Below, one piece after another: positions 1-9,864 of a stretch of DNA of 64,000 nt. Both the position numbers and the translations under genes were made by a program. The notes below the pieces were generated by a model. That model was given only the letters and a program-made list of their open reading frames with translations, ran no database searches and was not told the DNA's origin. Source of the stretch: Halopseudomonas aestusnigri (GTDB taxonomy: Bacteria > Pseudomonadota > Gammaproteobacteria > Pseudomonadales > Pseudomonadaceae); NCBI RefSeq assembly GCF_002197985.1, contig NZ_NBYK01000001.1, forward strand, positions 379,023-443,022, in the 5' to 3' direction. Position 1 is the stretch's first letter. Each line of letters begins with the position of its first letter.

Positions 1-218
1 CGCTGGCCGAGCAGTTGGAAAGCTGGCGGCTGGACGCGCGCAACGTGAACCTCATGGTAGGTGGCCCCGAAGGGCTGGCCGAGGAGGTCGCGGTGCGCAG
101 CGATCAGCGCTGGTCGCTGTCGCCGCTGACGTTGCCGCATCCGTTGGTGCGTATCCTGCTGGCGGAGCAGCTGTACCGGGCCTGGACCATTCTCAATCGT
201 CATCCCTATCACAAGTGA
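1..218 (+). CDS. rlmH: 23S rRNA pseudouridine-1915 methyltransferase RlmH (3' part)
   Basis: C-terminal 71 residues of RlmH, the SPOUT-family enzyme that methylates N3 of pseudouridine 1915 in helix 69 of 23S rRNA. The reading frame is open from base 3, so the gene begins before the window. The VGGPEGL motif of the AdoMet-binding knot and the family's usual HPYHK ending are both visible. The stop lies 3 bases before mrdA, and rlmH-mrdA-rodA is the normal order in gammaproteobacteria. Confidence 0.95.
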   Translation, partial: LAEQLESWRLDARNVNLMVGGPEGLAEEVAVRSDQRWSLSPLTLPHPLVRILLAEQLYRAWTILNRHPYHK

Positions 219-221
219 TTC

Positions 222-2105
222 ATGGCCAAGCCGATTCACCTGAAAGACCATAACCATGATGCCCGTATCGTCCAGCGTCGCCTGATTCTGGCTGCGGTGT
301 TCATTCTGGGGCTGGTTGGCGCGCTGGTTGCGCGGATGTATTACCTGCAGGTGACCCAGTACGAGTATCACTCGACGCTGTCCGAGAACAACCGGGTCCA
401 TGTTCAGCCCATTCCGCCGACTCGCGGTCGTATCTACGACCGTAACGGCGTGGTGCTGGCGGAGAATCGGCCCAGCTTCAGTCTGACCATTACCCGTGAC
501 CGGGTTGAGGATCTGCCGGCCACCTTCGAGCTGCTCAAGTCCCTGCTCGAACTCAGCGAGGAGGACGCCGCGCAGGCAGAACGCCGGCTATCTCAGGCAC
601 GTCGCCCGTTCGAGTCGGTGCCGGTGATGTTCGAGCTGACCCAGGAACAGATTGCGCGTATTGCGATCAACCAGTTCCGCCTGCCCGGTGTCGACGTTCA
701 GGCGAGCTTCGTGCGTTATTACCCCTTCGCCGATCACTTTGCCCATGCTCTGGGTTATGTTGGGCGTATCAACGAGCAGGAGCTCAAGTCAATTGATCCG
801 GTCGCCTATGCCGGCACCCACTACATCGGCAAAACCGGTATCGAACGGTATTACGAGCAGCTGCTGCACGGCACCGTCGGCTATGAGGAAGTGGAAACCA
901 ATGCCCGCGGCCGCGTGCTGCGGGTGCTCAATCGTACCGATCCGATTCCCGGCCGCGATCTGACCCTGGAGCTGGACGTCAAGCTTCAGCAGGTGGCAGA
1001 GGAGGCGCTGGGTGATCGGCGTGGCGCGGTAGTGGCTATCGACCCTGCCACCGGCGGGGTGCTGGCCTTTGTCAGCAAGCCCGGTTTTGACCCCAATCTG
1101 TTCGTGACCGGCATCAGCTATGCCGATTACGGCGCCTTGCGTGATTCGCTCGACCAGCCGCTGTTTAACCGGGTGCTGCGGGGCCAGTATCCGCCGGGCT
1201 CGACGATCAAGCCGATTGTTGCGCTGGCGGGTCTGGATGCGGGCGTGGTAACCCGTACCAGCCGGGTCTATGACCCTGGCTTTTATCAACTGCCCAATGT
1301 CAGCCACAAATACCGCAACTGGAATCGCTCAGGGGACGGCTGGGTTGATATGTCCTATGCCATTGCCCGTTCCAACGATACCTACTTTTACGATCTGGCC
1401 AACAAGCTGGGCATTGATCGGATGCACGATTTCATGAGTCAGTTCGGGATCGGTCAGCGTGTATCGATCGACATGTACGAAGAGGCTGCCGGGCTCATGC
1501 CGTCCAGTAGCTGGAAGCGCACCAAGTACCGCCAGCCCTGGTATCCGGGGGAAACCCTGATTGCCGGCATTGGCCAAGGGTACATGCTGGCTACTCCGCT
1601 GCAGCTGGCCCAGTCCACTGCATTGATTGCCAGTCGCGGTGTCTGGCACCGCCCGCGGCTGTTGAAGAACGCCGAAGGCGTGCTGCCGGACGAATCCGAG
1701 ACCCCGCCGAATATTCAGCTGCGCAACCCCGCAGACTGGGATTTCATTACCCAGGCCATGCAGGATGTCATGCAGTCGCCCCATGGAACTGCGAGGGCTG
1801 CAGCCGCAGGCGCGACCTACAACATGGCAGGCAAGAGCGGTACTGCGCAGGTGGTTGCGATTGCCCAGGGTGAGCGGTACGACTCCGCGGCGCTGCGTGA
1901 GCGACATCGCGACCATGCCCTGTTTGTCGGTTTTGCACCGACCGAAAATCCCATGATCGCGGTGGCTGCCCTGGTCGAGAATGGTGAGGGTGGCGGCCGG
2001 GTTGCCGGTCCTGTGGTGAGGGCTGTGTTTGACGCCTGGGTAGTGCCGCGCCTTGAGGCCGAGCAGCAGCAAGGGCACGCCGAATCTCGGGAGAATGGAC
2101 AATGA
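222..2105 (+). CDS. mrdA: penicillin-binding protein 2 (elongasome transpeptidase)
   Basis: 627 aa class B PBP that crosslinks peptidoglycan during rod elongation together with RodA. A single N-terminal membrane segment (about residues 20-42) is followed by the PBP dimerisation domain and the transpeptidase domain. The catalytic motifs are STIK (Ser327, Lys330), SND (Ser384) and KSGT (Lys538). The length matches PBP2 of other pseudomonads. The ATG lies 3 bases after the rlmH stop without a strong Shine-Dalgarno, suggesting coupled translation. The stop overlaps the rodA start by 4 bases (ATGA). Confidence 0.97.
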   Translation: MAKPIHLKDHNHDARIVQRRLILAAVFILGLVGALVARMYYLQVTQYEYHSTLSENNRVHVQPIPPTRGRIYDRNGVVLAENRPSFSLTITRDRVEDLPATFELLKSLLELSEEDAAQAERRLSQARRPFESVPVMFELTQEQIARIAINQFRLPGVDVQASFVRYYPFADHFAHALGYVGRINEQELKSIDPVAYAGTHYIGKTGIERYYEQLLHGTVGYEEVETNARGRVLRVLNRTDPIPGRDLTLELDVKLQQVAEEALGDRRGAVVAIDPATGGVLAFVSKPGFDPNLFVTGISYADYGALRDSLDQPLFNRVLRGQYPPGSTIKPIVALAGLDAGVVTRTSRVYDPGFYQLPNVSHKYRNWNRSGDGWVDMSYAIARSNDTYFYDLANKLGIDRMHDFMSQFGIGQRVSIDMYEEAAGLMPSSSWKRTKYRQPWYPGETLIAGIGQGYMLATPLQLAQSTALIASRGVWHRPRLLKNAEGVLPDESETPPNIQLRNPADWDFITQAMQDVMQSPHGTARAAAAGATYNMAGKSGTAQVVAIAQGERYDSAALRERHRDHALFVGFAPTENPMIAVAALVENGEGGGRVAGPVVRAVFDAWVVPRLEAEQQQGHAESRENGQ

Positions 2106-3235
2106 AGTCGATTCCGGTTTCCAGTCACGGTCTTCGGCGGCGCGAGTCGATCTGGATGCGTATTCACGTCGATCCCTGGCTGTTGCTGCTTATTCTTGCG
2201 CTGGCAACGGTGGATGCCTTTGTTCTCTATTCCGCCAGTGGCAAGAGCATGCCGATGGTAGTGCGACAGATGGCGTACTTCGCAGTAGGTATCTCGGCGA
2301 TGATCGTAGTGGCGCAGTTTCAGCCGCGTTTTATGCAGCGCTGGGTGCCGGTTGCCTACATTGGCGGTGCGCTGCTGTTGCTGGCCGTACTGCTGGTGGG
2401 TACCGAGGCAAAGGGCGCGCAGCGCTGGTTGACGATTCCCGGGGTGACACGTTTCCAACCGTCGGAAATCATGAAGCTGGTCATGCCGATGAGCGTCGCC
2501 TGGTACCTCGGACGGCGTAATCTGCCGCCGAGCTTCAAGCAGGTGGTGGTCACCCTGACGATCATCTTTGTGCCGACCTTGCTGATTCTCAAACAGCCTG
2601 ATCTCGGTACCTCTTTGCTCATCGCCGCATCCGGCATTTTTGCGCTGTTGCTGGCCGGCCTGCGCTGGCGCTACATCATCGGCGCCCTGCTGGCGCTGGC
2701 TCCGGCGGCGGCCGGTATGTGGTACTTCGTCATGCACGGCTACCAGAAGCAGCGCGTGCTGACCTTCCTTAACCCGGAGAGTGATCCGCTGGGTTCCGGC
2801 TGGAACATCATCCAGTCCAAGGCGGCCATTGGCTCGGGCGGGGTGTTCGGCAAAGGCTGGCTGCAGGGCACCCAGTCTCATCTCGATTTTCTGCCAGAAG
2901 GGCATACCGACTTCATCATTGCGGTGCTGGCCGAGGAGTTCGGCATGGTGGGTGTCTGCCTGCTGCTGGGGGTGTATCTGCTGGTTATCGCCCGTGGCAT
3001 GGTGATCACGTTGCAAGCCCAGGATGCTTTCTGCAAACTGCTGGCGGGCAGTATTACGTTGACCTTTTTCGTATATGTCTTCGTCAACATCGGCATGGTC
3101 AGCGGCCTGCTGCCGGTGGTGGGGGTGCCGCTGCCGTTTATCAGCTACGGGGGAACCTCGCTGGTGACCCTGTTACTCGGATTCGGAATCCTCATGTCGA
3201 TCCAGACGCACAAGAAATGGATGGCACAAAATTGA
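2102..3235 (+). CDS. rodA: rod shape-determining SEDS glycosyltransferase RodA
   Basis: 377 aa polytopic SEDS protein that polymerises lipid II in the elongasome as the partner of PBP2. About ten hydrophobic segments are visible. The conserved LPEGHTDFI loop sits near residue 263, and the SEDS signature FISYGGTSLV lies near the C-terminus. The start overlaps the mrdA stop by 4 bases, so the pair is very likely translationally coupled. Confidence 0.97.
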   Translation: MKSIPVSSHGLRRRESIWMRIHVDPWLLLLILALATVDAFVLYSASGKSMPMVVRQMAYFAVGISAMIVVAQFQPRFMQRWVPVAYIGGALLLLAVLLVGTEAKGAQRWLTIPGVTRFQPSEIMKLVMPMSVAWYLGRRNLPPSFKQVVVTLTIIFVPTLLILKQPDLGTSLLIAASGIFALLLAGLRWRYIIGALLALAPAAAGMWYFVMHGYQKQRVLTFLNPESDPLGSGWNIIQSKAAIGSGGVFGKGWLQGTQSHLDFLPEGHTDFIIAVLAEEFGMVGVCLLLGVYLLVIARGMVITLQAQDAFCKLLAGSITLTFFVYVFVNIGMVSGLLPVVGVPLPFISYGGTSLVTLLLGFGILMSIQTHKKWMAQN

Positions 3236-3264
3236 TCGTATCTTCGTTTTTCCGGCGTGCCCGT

Positions 3265-4272
3265 ATGGGCGCGGCGTTGCGTACCTGCTCCACGGCGCTG
3301 GCTGCCGCGCTGCTTGCCACTGGCGCTGTTGCTGTGCAGGCGGGGGACTATGGCCCTGATCATCCGGGTGTACCGGATTTTGTGCGGCAGATGCAGAGTG
3401 AGCACGGCTTCAGTGCCGAGCACGTGCAGGCGCTGCTGGATCAGGCGGTGCACCAGGACAACATCATCAAGGCAATCTCGCGTCCGGCCGAGCGGGTCAA
3501 ACCCTGGCATGAGTACCGCGCGATCTTCATTACCGATCAGCGCATCGAGCGCGGGCTGGCGTTCTGGGCAGAACATGCCGATACGCTCGCGCGGGCCGAG
3601 CGGGAGTACGGTGTAGAGCCGGAGGTGATTCTGGCTATCATCGGCGTCGAGACCTTCTACGGCCGCAACATGGGCTCGTATCGCGTCCTCGATGCGCTCG
3701 CGACCCTGGGGTTCGACTACCCGCCGCGTGCCGACTTTTTCCGCAAGCAGTTGATGAGCTATATGGTGCTGACCCGCGAACAGCAGATCGACCCGCTGAC
3801 CCTCAAGGGGTCGTACGCGGGTGCGATGGGCTTCGGCCAGTTCATTCCGTCCAGCTACCAGGCCTATGCCGTCGACTTTGATGGCGACGGCAAGGTTGAT
3901 ATCTGGAACAACCCGGTTGATGCGATCGGCAGTGTTGCCAACTATTTCCACCAGCACGGCTGGACTCACGGTGCCCGGGTCGCCATCGAGGCACAGGTCA
4001 GCGGAGACCGCTACCGGGACGGGTTGACCGAGCCCAAGGGCCTGGAAGCACGGCAGAGTGTTGGCGAACTCAAGGCGCTGGGCTGGACACCGCAGGCCAC
4101 CCTGGCAGACGATGAGCAGGTCATGGCTTTCGAGTTCGACGCCGGGGAACGAATGCAGTACTGGGTGGGTCTGAACAACCTGTACGTCATCACCCGCTAC
4201 AATCGCAGCGTCATGTATGCCATGGTGGTACATCAACTCGCAGACCTGTTACGTGAGGCCAGGCCCGAATGA
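3265..4272 (+). CDS. mltB: lytic murein transglycosylase B (MltB/SltB1 type)
   Basis: About 335 aa GH103-type lytic transglycosylase that cleaves the MurNAc-GlcNAc bond to form 1,6-anhydro ends. The catalytic glutamate lies in IIGVETFYGRN, followed by GAMGFGQFIPSSY and FDGDGKVDIWN, all typical of the family. An upstream in-frame ATG at 3217 would overlap rodA. I prefer the ATG at 3265 because it begins directly with a good signal peptide (MGAALRTCSTALAAALLATG, cut near AVQA). No lipobox is seen, so this is the soluble SltB1-like form. It sits within the elongation operon. Confidence 0.93.
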   Translation: MGAALRTCSTALAAALLATGAVAVQAGDYGPDHPGVPDFVRQMQSEHGFSAEHVQALLDQAVHQDNIIKAISRPAERVKPWHEYRAIFITDQRIERGLAFWAEHADTLARAEREYGVEPEVILAIIGVETFYGRNMGSYRVLDALATLGFDYPPRADFFRKQLMSYMVLTREQQIDPLTLKGSYAGAMGFGQFIPSSYQAYAVDFDGDGKVDIWNNPVDAIGSVANYFHQHGWTHGARVAIEAQVSGDRYRDGLTEPKGLEARQSVGELKALGWTPQATLADDEQVMAFEFDAGERMQYWVGLNNLYVITRYNRSVMYAMVVHQLADLLREARPE

Positions 4273-5189
4273 TGCTGAATGTCCTGTCATCCATGCGTTA
4301 TGTGCTGCTCGGCGGTCTGGTCGCGCTCGCTGCCTGCTCATCCAATCCGCAAAGCGGACCCTCGACCAGCCCTGGCGCCGCTGCGGGCGCGCCGGCCGAC
4401 AGCCGGCCGCTGCGTGACGGGCCGCCCAGCTATATGCAGGATGTATCGCTGATTCCGGATGCGGTGCCGACGCCGCACACCGGGGCATTCAAGGCGTCGC
4501 CCTACACGGTCCTTGGCCAGCGTTACCATCCGATGCAGGACGGCCGCAGCTATCGGGAGGAGGGCACGGCGTCCTGGTACGGCACCAAGTTCCACGGTCA
4601 GCACACCGCCAATGGCGAGGTATACGACTTGTATGGGATGTCTGCCGCACACAAGACCTTGCCATTGCCGACCTACGTTCAGGTCACCAACCTTGATAAT
4701 CAGCGCAAGGTGATTGTCCGGGTCAATGACCGTGGGCCCTTCTATTCGGACCGGATTATCGACCTTTCCTTCGCCGCAGCAAAAAAACTGGGGTTCGCTG
4801 ATCAGGGTACGGCCAGGGTGCGGGTCGAAGGCATTGATCCGGTGGCCTGGCGGCAACAGAACAACCCTGACTATCTGGTGACCCGAGAGGCCGTTGCCGC
4901 GGCACCGGTCATGGCCGCGTTGCCGCCAGAGCCGGTCGAGAACGTGCAGGCCGGGGGTTATTATCTTCAGGTCGGTGCATTTTCATCCGATCAGGCCGCA
5001 CAGGCGCTGCGTCAGCGCGTGATGGGTCTGGTTGGCAACAATGTCCGGGTCAGCCCGGTACAGATTGATTCCCGTACCCTGCATCGTGTCAGGGTGGGGC
5101 CGCTGAATACTCAGGACGAGGCTCGACGGATGATGGAAACCCTGCGCGTAGCCAACCTGGGTACGCCCGCATTGGTCACTTCCAACTGA
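4269..5189 (+). CDS. rlpA: septal-ring lytic transglycosylase lipoprotein RlpA
   Basis: 306 aa outer-membrane lipoprotein with lipobox LAAC (Cys23). A proline- and alanine-rich linker leads to a double-psi beta-barrel domain (about residues 95-190) and a C-terminal SPOR domain (about 228-303) for binding denuded glycan at the septum. The likely active residues known from P. aeruginosa RlpA are present: Glu in TANGEVYD, His in SAAHKTLP and Asp in VNDRGPF. The start overlaps the mltB stop (ATGATG), so it is probably coupled within the mrdA-dacA operon. Confidence 0.95.
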   Translation: MMLNVLSSMRYVLLGGLVALAACSSNPQSGPSTSPGAAAGAPADSRPLRDGPPSYMQDVSLIPDAVPTPHTGAFKASPYTVLGQRYHPMQDGRSYREEGTASWYGTKFHGQHTANGEVYDLYGMSAAHKTLPLPTYVQVTNLDNQRKVIVRVNDRGPFYSDRIIDLSFAAAKKLGFADQGTARVRVEGIDPVAWRQQNNPDYLVTREAVAAAPVMAALPPEPVENVQAGGYYLQVGAFSSDQAAQALRQRVMGLVGNNVRVSPVQIDSRTLHRVRVGPLNTQDEARRMMETLRVANLGTPALVTSN

Positions 5190-5234
5190 TTTTAGTACCC
5201 GCGTAAACGCAACCCACCATTGATTGTGAGCACC

Positions 5235-6434
5235 ATGTTGAAAAAACTGATTTCGACCCTGCTGATTACCTCCGTCGCGGCTCTGACGCTGACCGCTCAG
5301 GCACAGACGCCGGCCCGCCCGACCCTGAATGCGCCGTCGGCGGCTGCGCCGATCGTGCCGACTGCGCCGGAGCTGGCGGCGACAAGCTATCTGCTGATTG
5401 ATGCCAACAGTGGCGCCGTGCTGGTGGAGCATAATGCCGATAACCCCCTGCCGCCGGCCAGCCTGACCAAGATGATGACCAGCTATATCGTCAGTCAGGA
5501 AATCAAGCGTGGCCAGATCGGCGAGAATGATCCGGTGCTGGTCAGCGAGAAGGCCTGGCGCATGGGTGGGTCCAAAATGTTCATCCGCGTCGGTACCGAG
5601 GTATCGGTGATCGACCTGCTGCGCGGCGTCATTATCCAGTCCGGTAATGATGCCAGTATCGCTCTGGCCGAGCACGTTGCCGGCAGCGAGGATGCCTTTG
5701 CCGACCTGATGAATGCGCAGGCGCAGCGGCTTGGCATGACCAACACGCACTTCGTCAACGCGACCGGCTGGCCGGCCGAGGATCACTATGCCTCGGCCCG
5801 GGACCTCGCGATTCTTGCGCAGGCGATCATTCGGGATGATCCGAAATCCCACTATGCGATCTATGGTGAGAAGGAGTTCGTCTGGAACGATATCCGTCAG
5901 CCCAACCGTAACCTGATGCTCTGGCGCGACAGCACGGTAGATGGCCTGAAGACCGGTCACACCGACGAGGCGGGTTTCTGCCTGGTGGCGTCGGCCAAGC
6001 GCGATGACATGCGTCTGATCTCGGTGGTCATGGGCACCACCAGTGAAGCTGCCCGGGCCGCAGAAACACAAAAGTTGCTTACCTGGGGCTTCCGCTTCTT
6101 TGAAACCAAAACCTTCTATCAGCCGGGTCAGGTTCTGGCCGATGAACGGGTCTGGAAAGGCGCGCAGAGCTCCGTGCAGCTGGGGCTGCAGGACGGTCTG
6201 ATGCTGACGCTGCCGAAGGGCCAGTCAGACAAGCTGGAGGCCAGCCTGAGCTTGAATAAGCCGCTCATTGCCCCCATTCAGGTGGGAGACGTGTTGGGTG
6301 AAGTCGAGGTGAAGCTCGGCGAAGAGGTTGTCCACAAGGCGCCTCTGGTTGCACTCACCGCGGTTGAAGAGGGCGGTTTGTTTGGTCGTCTGTGGGACAG
6401 TATTCGTCTGTTCTTCTACGGCCTGTTTGATTGA
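5235..6434 (+). CDS. dacA: D-alanyl-D-alanine carboxypeptidase (PBP5/6 family)
   Basis: About 399 aa low-molecular-weight PBP that trims the terminal D-Ala of stem peptides. It has a signal peptide (MLKKLISTLLITSVAALTL, cut after AQA) and motifs SLTK (Ser76, Lys79), SGN and KTGHT (Lys239). The C-terminal PBP5-type beta domain ends in an amphipathic helix (LWDSIRLFFYGLF) that would anchor it to the inner membrane. A TTG at 5220 is also in frame, but the ATG at 5235 starts the signal peptide. P. aeruginosa calls the orthologue dacC. Confidence 0.95.
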   Translation: MLKKLISTLLITSVAALTLTAQAQTPARPTLNAPSAAAPIVPTAPELAATSYLLIDANSGAVLVEHNADNPLPPASLTKMMTSYIVSQEIKRGQIGENDPVLVSEKAWRMGGSKMFIRVGTEVSVIDLLRGVIIQSGNDASIALAEHVAGSEDAFADLMNAQAQRLGMTNTHFVNATGWPAEDHYASARDLAILAQAIIRDDPKSHYAIYGEKEFVWNDIRQPNRNLMLWRDSTVDGLKTGHTDEAGFCLVASAKRDDMRLISVVMGTTSEAARAAETQKLLTWGFRFFETKTFYQPGQVLADERVWKGAQSSVQLGLQDGLMLTLPKGQSDKLEASLSLNKPLIAPIQVGDVLGEVEVKLGEEVVHKAPLVALTAVEEGGLFGRLWDSIRLFFYGLFD

Positions 6435-6445
6435 GGAGGCCGCAT

Positions 6446-6724
6446 ATGGCCGATGTAACTGAGCCTCAGGCTCCAAAAATCGAATTTCCCTGTCAGTACC
6501 CGATCAAGGTGATCGGGACTGCTGGTGACGACTTTGCCGAGGTGATCTGCGAAGTGGTGGAGAAACACGCCCCCGGCATCGATACCACCACGGTCGAGAT
6601 CAAGGACAGCAAGAACGGTCGTTTTCTGTCACTGCGGGTGGTCATCACAGCCACTGGTCAGGAGCAGCTCGAAGCATTGCATCGTGACCTCAAGGCCACC
6701 GGTCGCGTGCATATGGTGCTTTGA
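6446..6724 (+). CDS. ybeD: YbeD/DUF493 family protein
   Basis: 92 aa ACT-like fold protein of the UPF0250/DUF493 family, a conserved neighbour of lipB whose molecular role is unsettled. The family is linked to lipoate metabolism mainly by gene order. The ATG at 6446 has a strong AGGAGG 6 bases upstream (6434-6439), which decides it over an in-frame TTG at 6431. The stop shares one base with the lipB start. Confidence 0.92.
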   Translation: MADVTEPQAPKIEFPCQYPIKVIGTAGDDFAEVICEVVEKHAPGIDTTTVEIKDSKNGRFLSLRVVITATGQEQLEALHRDLKATGRVHMVL

Positions 6725-7356
6725 TGGCAGGTCCCTCCGGGCTGGTCATTCGCCGCCTCGGGCTGGTGGACTACCAGCCCACCCTTGAAGCCATGCGCCG
6801 GCTTACCGAGGAGCGTGGCGCCGATACTCCCGACGAAATCTGGCTGCTGCAGCACCCCCGGGTATTTACCCAGGGGCAGGCGGGCAAGGCTGAACACGTC
6901 CTGGCGCCCGGTGATATCCCGGTCATCAAGGTAGAGCGTGGTGGTCAGGTGACCTATCATGGCCCGGGGCAGCTGGTGGCCTATCTGATGCTGGATCTGC
7001 GCCGCAAGAATCTGGGCGTGCGTGACCTTGTGACTGCTATGGAGCAGAGCCTGGTCGATGTGCTGGCCCTGCATGGCGTCGAAGCGGCGCCGCGTGCTGA
7101 TGCGCCGGGTGTTTATGTTGGTGCGGACAAGATTGCCTCGCTGGGGCTGCGGGTACGCCGCGGCTGTTCGTTCCACGGGTTGGCACTGAATCTGGATATG
7201 GATCTCGAGCCGTTTCGGCGGATCAACCCGTGCGGCTACGCCGGTCTGCGCATGACCCAGCTGGCTGAGCACGTCGAGGGGCCGGTAGATATGCTTCTGG
7301 TCGAGGAGCAACTGGCAGCCGCGCTGCGCAAGCGCCTTGGATACATCGCAGAGTAG
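6724..7356 (+). CDS. lipB: octanoyl-[ACP]:protein N-octanoyltransferase LipB
   Basis: 210 aa enzyme that moves octanoate from acyl carrier protein to lipoyl domains, the first step of lipoate synthesis. The signature [20 protein letters not shown] is present. The catalytic Lys136 (ADKIASLG) and the acyl-enzyme Cys170 (NPCGYAG) are both intact. The ATG at 6724 overlaps the ybeD TGA by one base. Transcription converges with lipA across a short hairpin. Confidence 0.96.
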   Translation: MAGPSGLVIRRLGLVDYQPTLEAMRRLTEERGADTPDEIWLLQHPRVFTQGQAGKAEHVLAPGDIPVIKVERGGQVTYHGPGQLVAYLMLDLRRKNLGVRDLVTAMEQSLVDVLALHGVEAAPRADAPGVYVGADKIASLGLRVRRGCSFHGLALNLDMDLEPFRRINPCGYAGLRMTQLAEHVEGPVDMLLVEEQLAAALRKRLGYIAE

Positions 7357-7363
7357 AGTTGTT

Positions 7364-7381
7364 CGGGCGCGTCTGCGCCCG
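7364..7381. terminator. hairpin between convergent lipB and lipA
   Basis: CGGGCGC-GTCT-GCGCCCG is a perfect 7-bp stem with a 4-base loop in the 33-bp gap between the convergent lipB and lipA. Neither side has a long T run, so it may be a weak bidirectional terminator or act with Rho. Confidence 0.45.
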
Positions 7382-7389
7382 ACTCGGTT

Positions 7390-8439
7390 TCAGCTCAGAT
7401 TCAGGGTCGGAATCAGGCTGGCATCGACTGCCTGGCCCGGTACCGGAGCGGGCGCTGCCAGGCCCAGGTTGTTTTTCTCGAATACCCGGTCGGCTCGGTA
7501 GCTGGAGCGCACCAGCGGGCCGGCGGCCACTTCCATGAAGCCCATCTCCAGACCGATCTCGCGATAGCGGTTGAACTCTTCAGGGCTGACCCAGCGTTGT
7601 ACCGCCAAGTGATTGCGGGTCGGCTGCAGGTACTGGCCAAGGGTAACGATATCCACGCCGATTTCGCGCAGATCCCTGAAGGTTTGCAGGATTTCGTCGT
7701 CGGTCTCACCCAGTCCAACCATCAGGCTGGTTTTGGTCAACACCTGCGGCCGGTGCTTCTTGGCGTGGGCCAGTACGTTCAGCGTCTTGCGGTATCCGGC
7801 GCGCGGGTCGCGTACCTCGTGGGTCAGGCGTTCGACGGTTTCCACGTTCTGGGCGAAGACTTCCAGACCTGAATCAACGACCGCTTCAATCGCGCTCAGC
7901 TCGCCGTCAAAGTCAGGCGTAAGGGCCTCGACGACCACCTGGGGCGTACGTGCCTTGATCGCGCGGACGCAGGCGGCGTAATGGGCAGCGCCGCCGTCGT
8001 CCAGATCGTCCCGGTCGACCGAGGTCAGCACGATATAGCGCAGGGCCATTAGCTCGACGGATTTCGCGGTGTTCTCCGGCTCTTCCTTGTCCAGCCAGCC
8101 GTTCGGGTTGCCGGTGTCCACCGCGCAGAAACGGCAGGCGCGGGTGCAGACCGATCCCATGAGCATGATGGTGGCGGTGCCGTTGGACCAGCATTCGCCC
8201 ATATTGGGGCAATGGGATTCCTGGCAGACCGTGCTCAGGCGATGTTCGCTGACATTACGTTTGACTGCCTCAAAACGGTCACCGCCGGGTGCCTTGACCC
8301 GCAGCCACTTGGGCTTTGGCGAAAACACCTGGGGTTCGGCGTTGGCGCGACGTTTCTGGCCATCCTTGATGGCGGCAATGCCCTGGGCGTTGCGAAACTT
8401 TTCGCCGCTGGCAACGGACTTCTGCGGGGTGTCGGACAT
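7390..8439 (-). CDS. lipA: lipoyl synthase LipA
   Basis: 349 aa radical-SAM enzyme that inserts two sulfurs into octanoyl groups on lipoyl domains. Both iron-sulfur sites are visible: the auxiliary cluster Cys72, Cys77 and Cys83 ([12 protein letters not shown]) and the radical-SAM cluster Cys98, Cys102 and Cys105 (CTRACRFC). The ATG at 8439 follows an AGGAG. Longer in-frame starts up to 8511 add a non-conserved, low-complexity leader and were not used. The gene converges with lipB. Confidence 0.95.
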   Translation of the reverse strand: MSDTPQKSVASGEKFRNAQGIAAIKDGQKRRANAEPQVFSPKPKWLRVKAPGGDRFEAVKRNVSEHRLSTVCQESHCPNMGECWSNGTATIMLMGSVCTRACRFCAVDTGNPNGWLDKEEPENTAKSVELMALRYIVLTSVDRDDLDDGGAAHYAACVRAIKARTPQVVVEALTPDFDGELSAIEAVVDSGLEVFAQNVETVERLTHEVRDPRAGYRKTLNVLAHAKKHRPQVLTKTSLMVGLGETDDEILQTFRDLREIGVDIVTLGQYLQPTRNHLAVQRWVSPEEFNRYREIGLEMGFMEVAAGPLVRSSYRADRVFEKNNLGLAAPAPVPGQAVDASLIPTLNLS

Positions 8440-8562
8440 GATCGGCAGGGCTCCTGGTAGAGGCTCCGTAGGGTGCTGAAGGAGGCACGGGTCGGCTTGT
8501 GGCCGTCGCAAATTCTACCACAGTGGCGCAAGCGCGCGCAGCGCTGAGCTGCGCGCTGATGA

Positions 8563-9864
8563 TCATGGCCGGCGCAGCGCCTCGAGCAGCTCGACCGAGG
8601 CGTAACCGTCTGCCGGCCAGCCCTGTTGCTGCTGGAAGCTGCGAATGGCGCGCCGGGTATTGGCGCCGATAATGCCGTCTATGCCGCCCGGCTCCAGGCT
8701 TTTCTCGGTCAGCAGGGTCTGCAGTTCGATGCGCTCAGTGCGTGACAGTGGGCGGTCATCGGTCGGCCAGTCGGCGACGATCCGTCCGCCACCCTGAAAC
8801 CGCTCGGACAGCAGGCCGATGGCCAGCGCATAACTCGACGAGTTGTTGTAGCGCATGATGGTGCTGAAGTTATGCAGCAGCAGGAAGGCGGGGCCACGAT
8901 GACCTGCGGGCAGCAGCAGCGCGGCGCGCTGGTCGGCCAGATTATCGGCAAGGCGCTGGCCTCCGGGGGCGGTGACGCCCAGCGCTTGCCATTCTGCAAC
9001 GGTCTTCTTCACCGCCGGGTCGGCCTGGGCATAATCGAAGTTGGCTGGCAGCAACACTTCCTGGCCCCAAGAGTGGCCGGTGCGCCAGCCGGATTGCTGC
9101 AGGTAATGCGCAGCCGAGGCCAAGGCGTCGGCTGGTGAGTTCCAGATATCACGTTTGCCATTGCCATCGAAATCCACAGCGTACTGGTTGTATGTGGTGG
9201 GAATAAACTGGGTCTGCCCCATGGCACCTGCCCATGACCCAAGCATGCCTGCCGGTTCGATGTCGCGGTGCTGCAGGATATCCAGAGCTGCCAGTAACTG
9301 ATCGTGGGCAAAGCGCGGGCGTCGGCCCTCGTGGGCCAGGGTGGCCAACGAGCGAATAACCGGGCGGTTGCCCATGTTCTGGCCGTAGTTGCTCTCCAGC
9401 CCCCAGATGGCGGCCAGAATGTGCCGGTCTACCCCGTAGCGCTGTTCGATGGCATTCAGCGTCTCGCGTTCGGCGGCCAGGCGACTGCGGCCGGTCGATA
9501 CCCGCTGGCTGGACATGGCGCTGTCGAGATAGGCCCACACTGGCCGGGAGAACTCGGGCTGGCTGCGGTCCGCCCTGATGACATCTTCATCCGGGGTGAC
9601 GCCTGCAAAGGCGCGGTCAAAGAGTTCGGCGTCGATACCCTTGTCCAGTGCCTCCTGGCGAAAGCTGTCTCGCCATTGGGCGAAGGTCTGCGGTTTGGGC
9701 GCTTGTGCCGGCACCGCTGCCGGCGCAACGGCTGCGGCGGGCGGCTGGGTCGGTGCCGCTTGCGCGAGCGCGGCGCTGGGTGCGTCTGCGCAGGCGGTGA
9801 GCCAGATAAGGCTGCACGAGGTGATCAGATGGAGGCGGGCCTTGCGGCTGAGGGGTGTGGGCAT
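8563..9864 (-). CDS. MltB-family lytic transglycosylase lipoprotein with peptidoglycan-binding domain
   Basis: 433 aa second GH103-type transglycosylase, resembling SltB3 of P. aeruginosa by domain order and position. It has a lipobox LTAC (Cys25) and a Pro/Ala-rich linker. The catalytic domain carries IWGLESNYGQN with the likely catalytic Glu, and AGAMGQTQFIPTTYNQY. A C-terminal PG_binding_1 domain covers about residues 370-430. It lies downstream of the divergent SulP gene and next to lipA. Confidence 0.93.
   Translation of the reverse strand: MPTPLSRKARLHLITSCSLIWLTACADAPSAALAQAAPTQPPAAAVAPAAVPAQAPKPQTFAQWRDSFRQEALDKGIDAELFDRAFAGVTPDEDVIRADRSQPEFSRPVWAYLDSAMSSQRVSTGRSRLAAERETLNAIEQRYGVDRHILAAIWGLESNYGQNMGNRPVIRSLATLAHEGRRPRFAHDQLLAALDILQHRDIEPAGMLGSWAGAMGQTQFIPTTYNQYAVDFDGNGKRDIWNSPADALASAAHYLQQSGWRTGHSWGQEVLLPANFDYAQADPAVKKTVAEWQALGVTAPGGQRLADNLADQRAALLLPAGHRGPAFLLLHNFSTIMRYNNSSSYALAIGLLSERFQGGGRIVADWPTDDRPLSRTERIELQTLLTEKSLEPGGIDGIIGANTRRAIRSFQQQQGWPADGYASVELLEALRRP

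Noticed and set aside
1817-3016. 399-codon open frame on the minus strand
   Set aside because: It lies opposite mrdA and rodA, is rich in His, Gln and Arg in the manner of antisense frames in GC-rich DNA, and has no recognisable domain.
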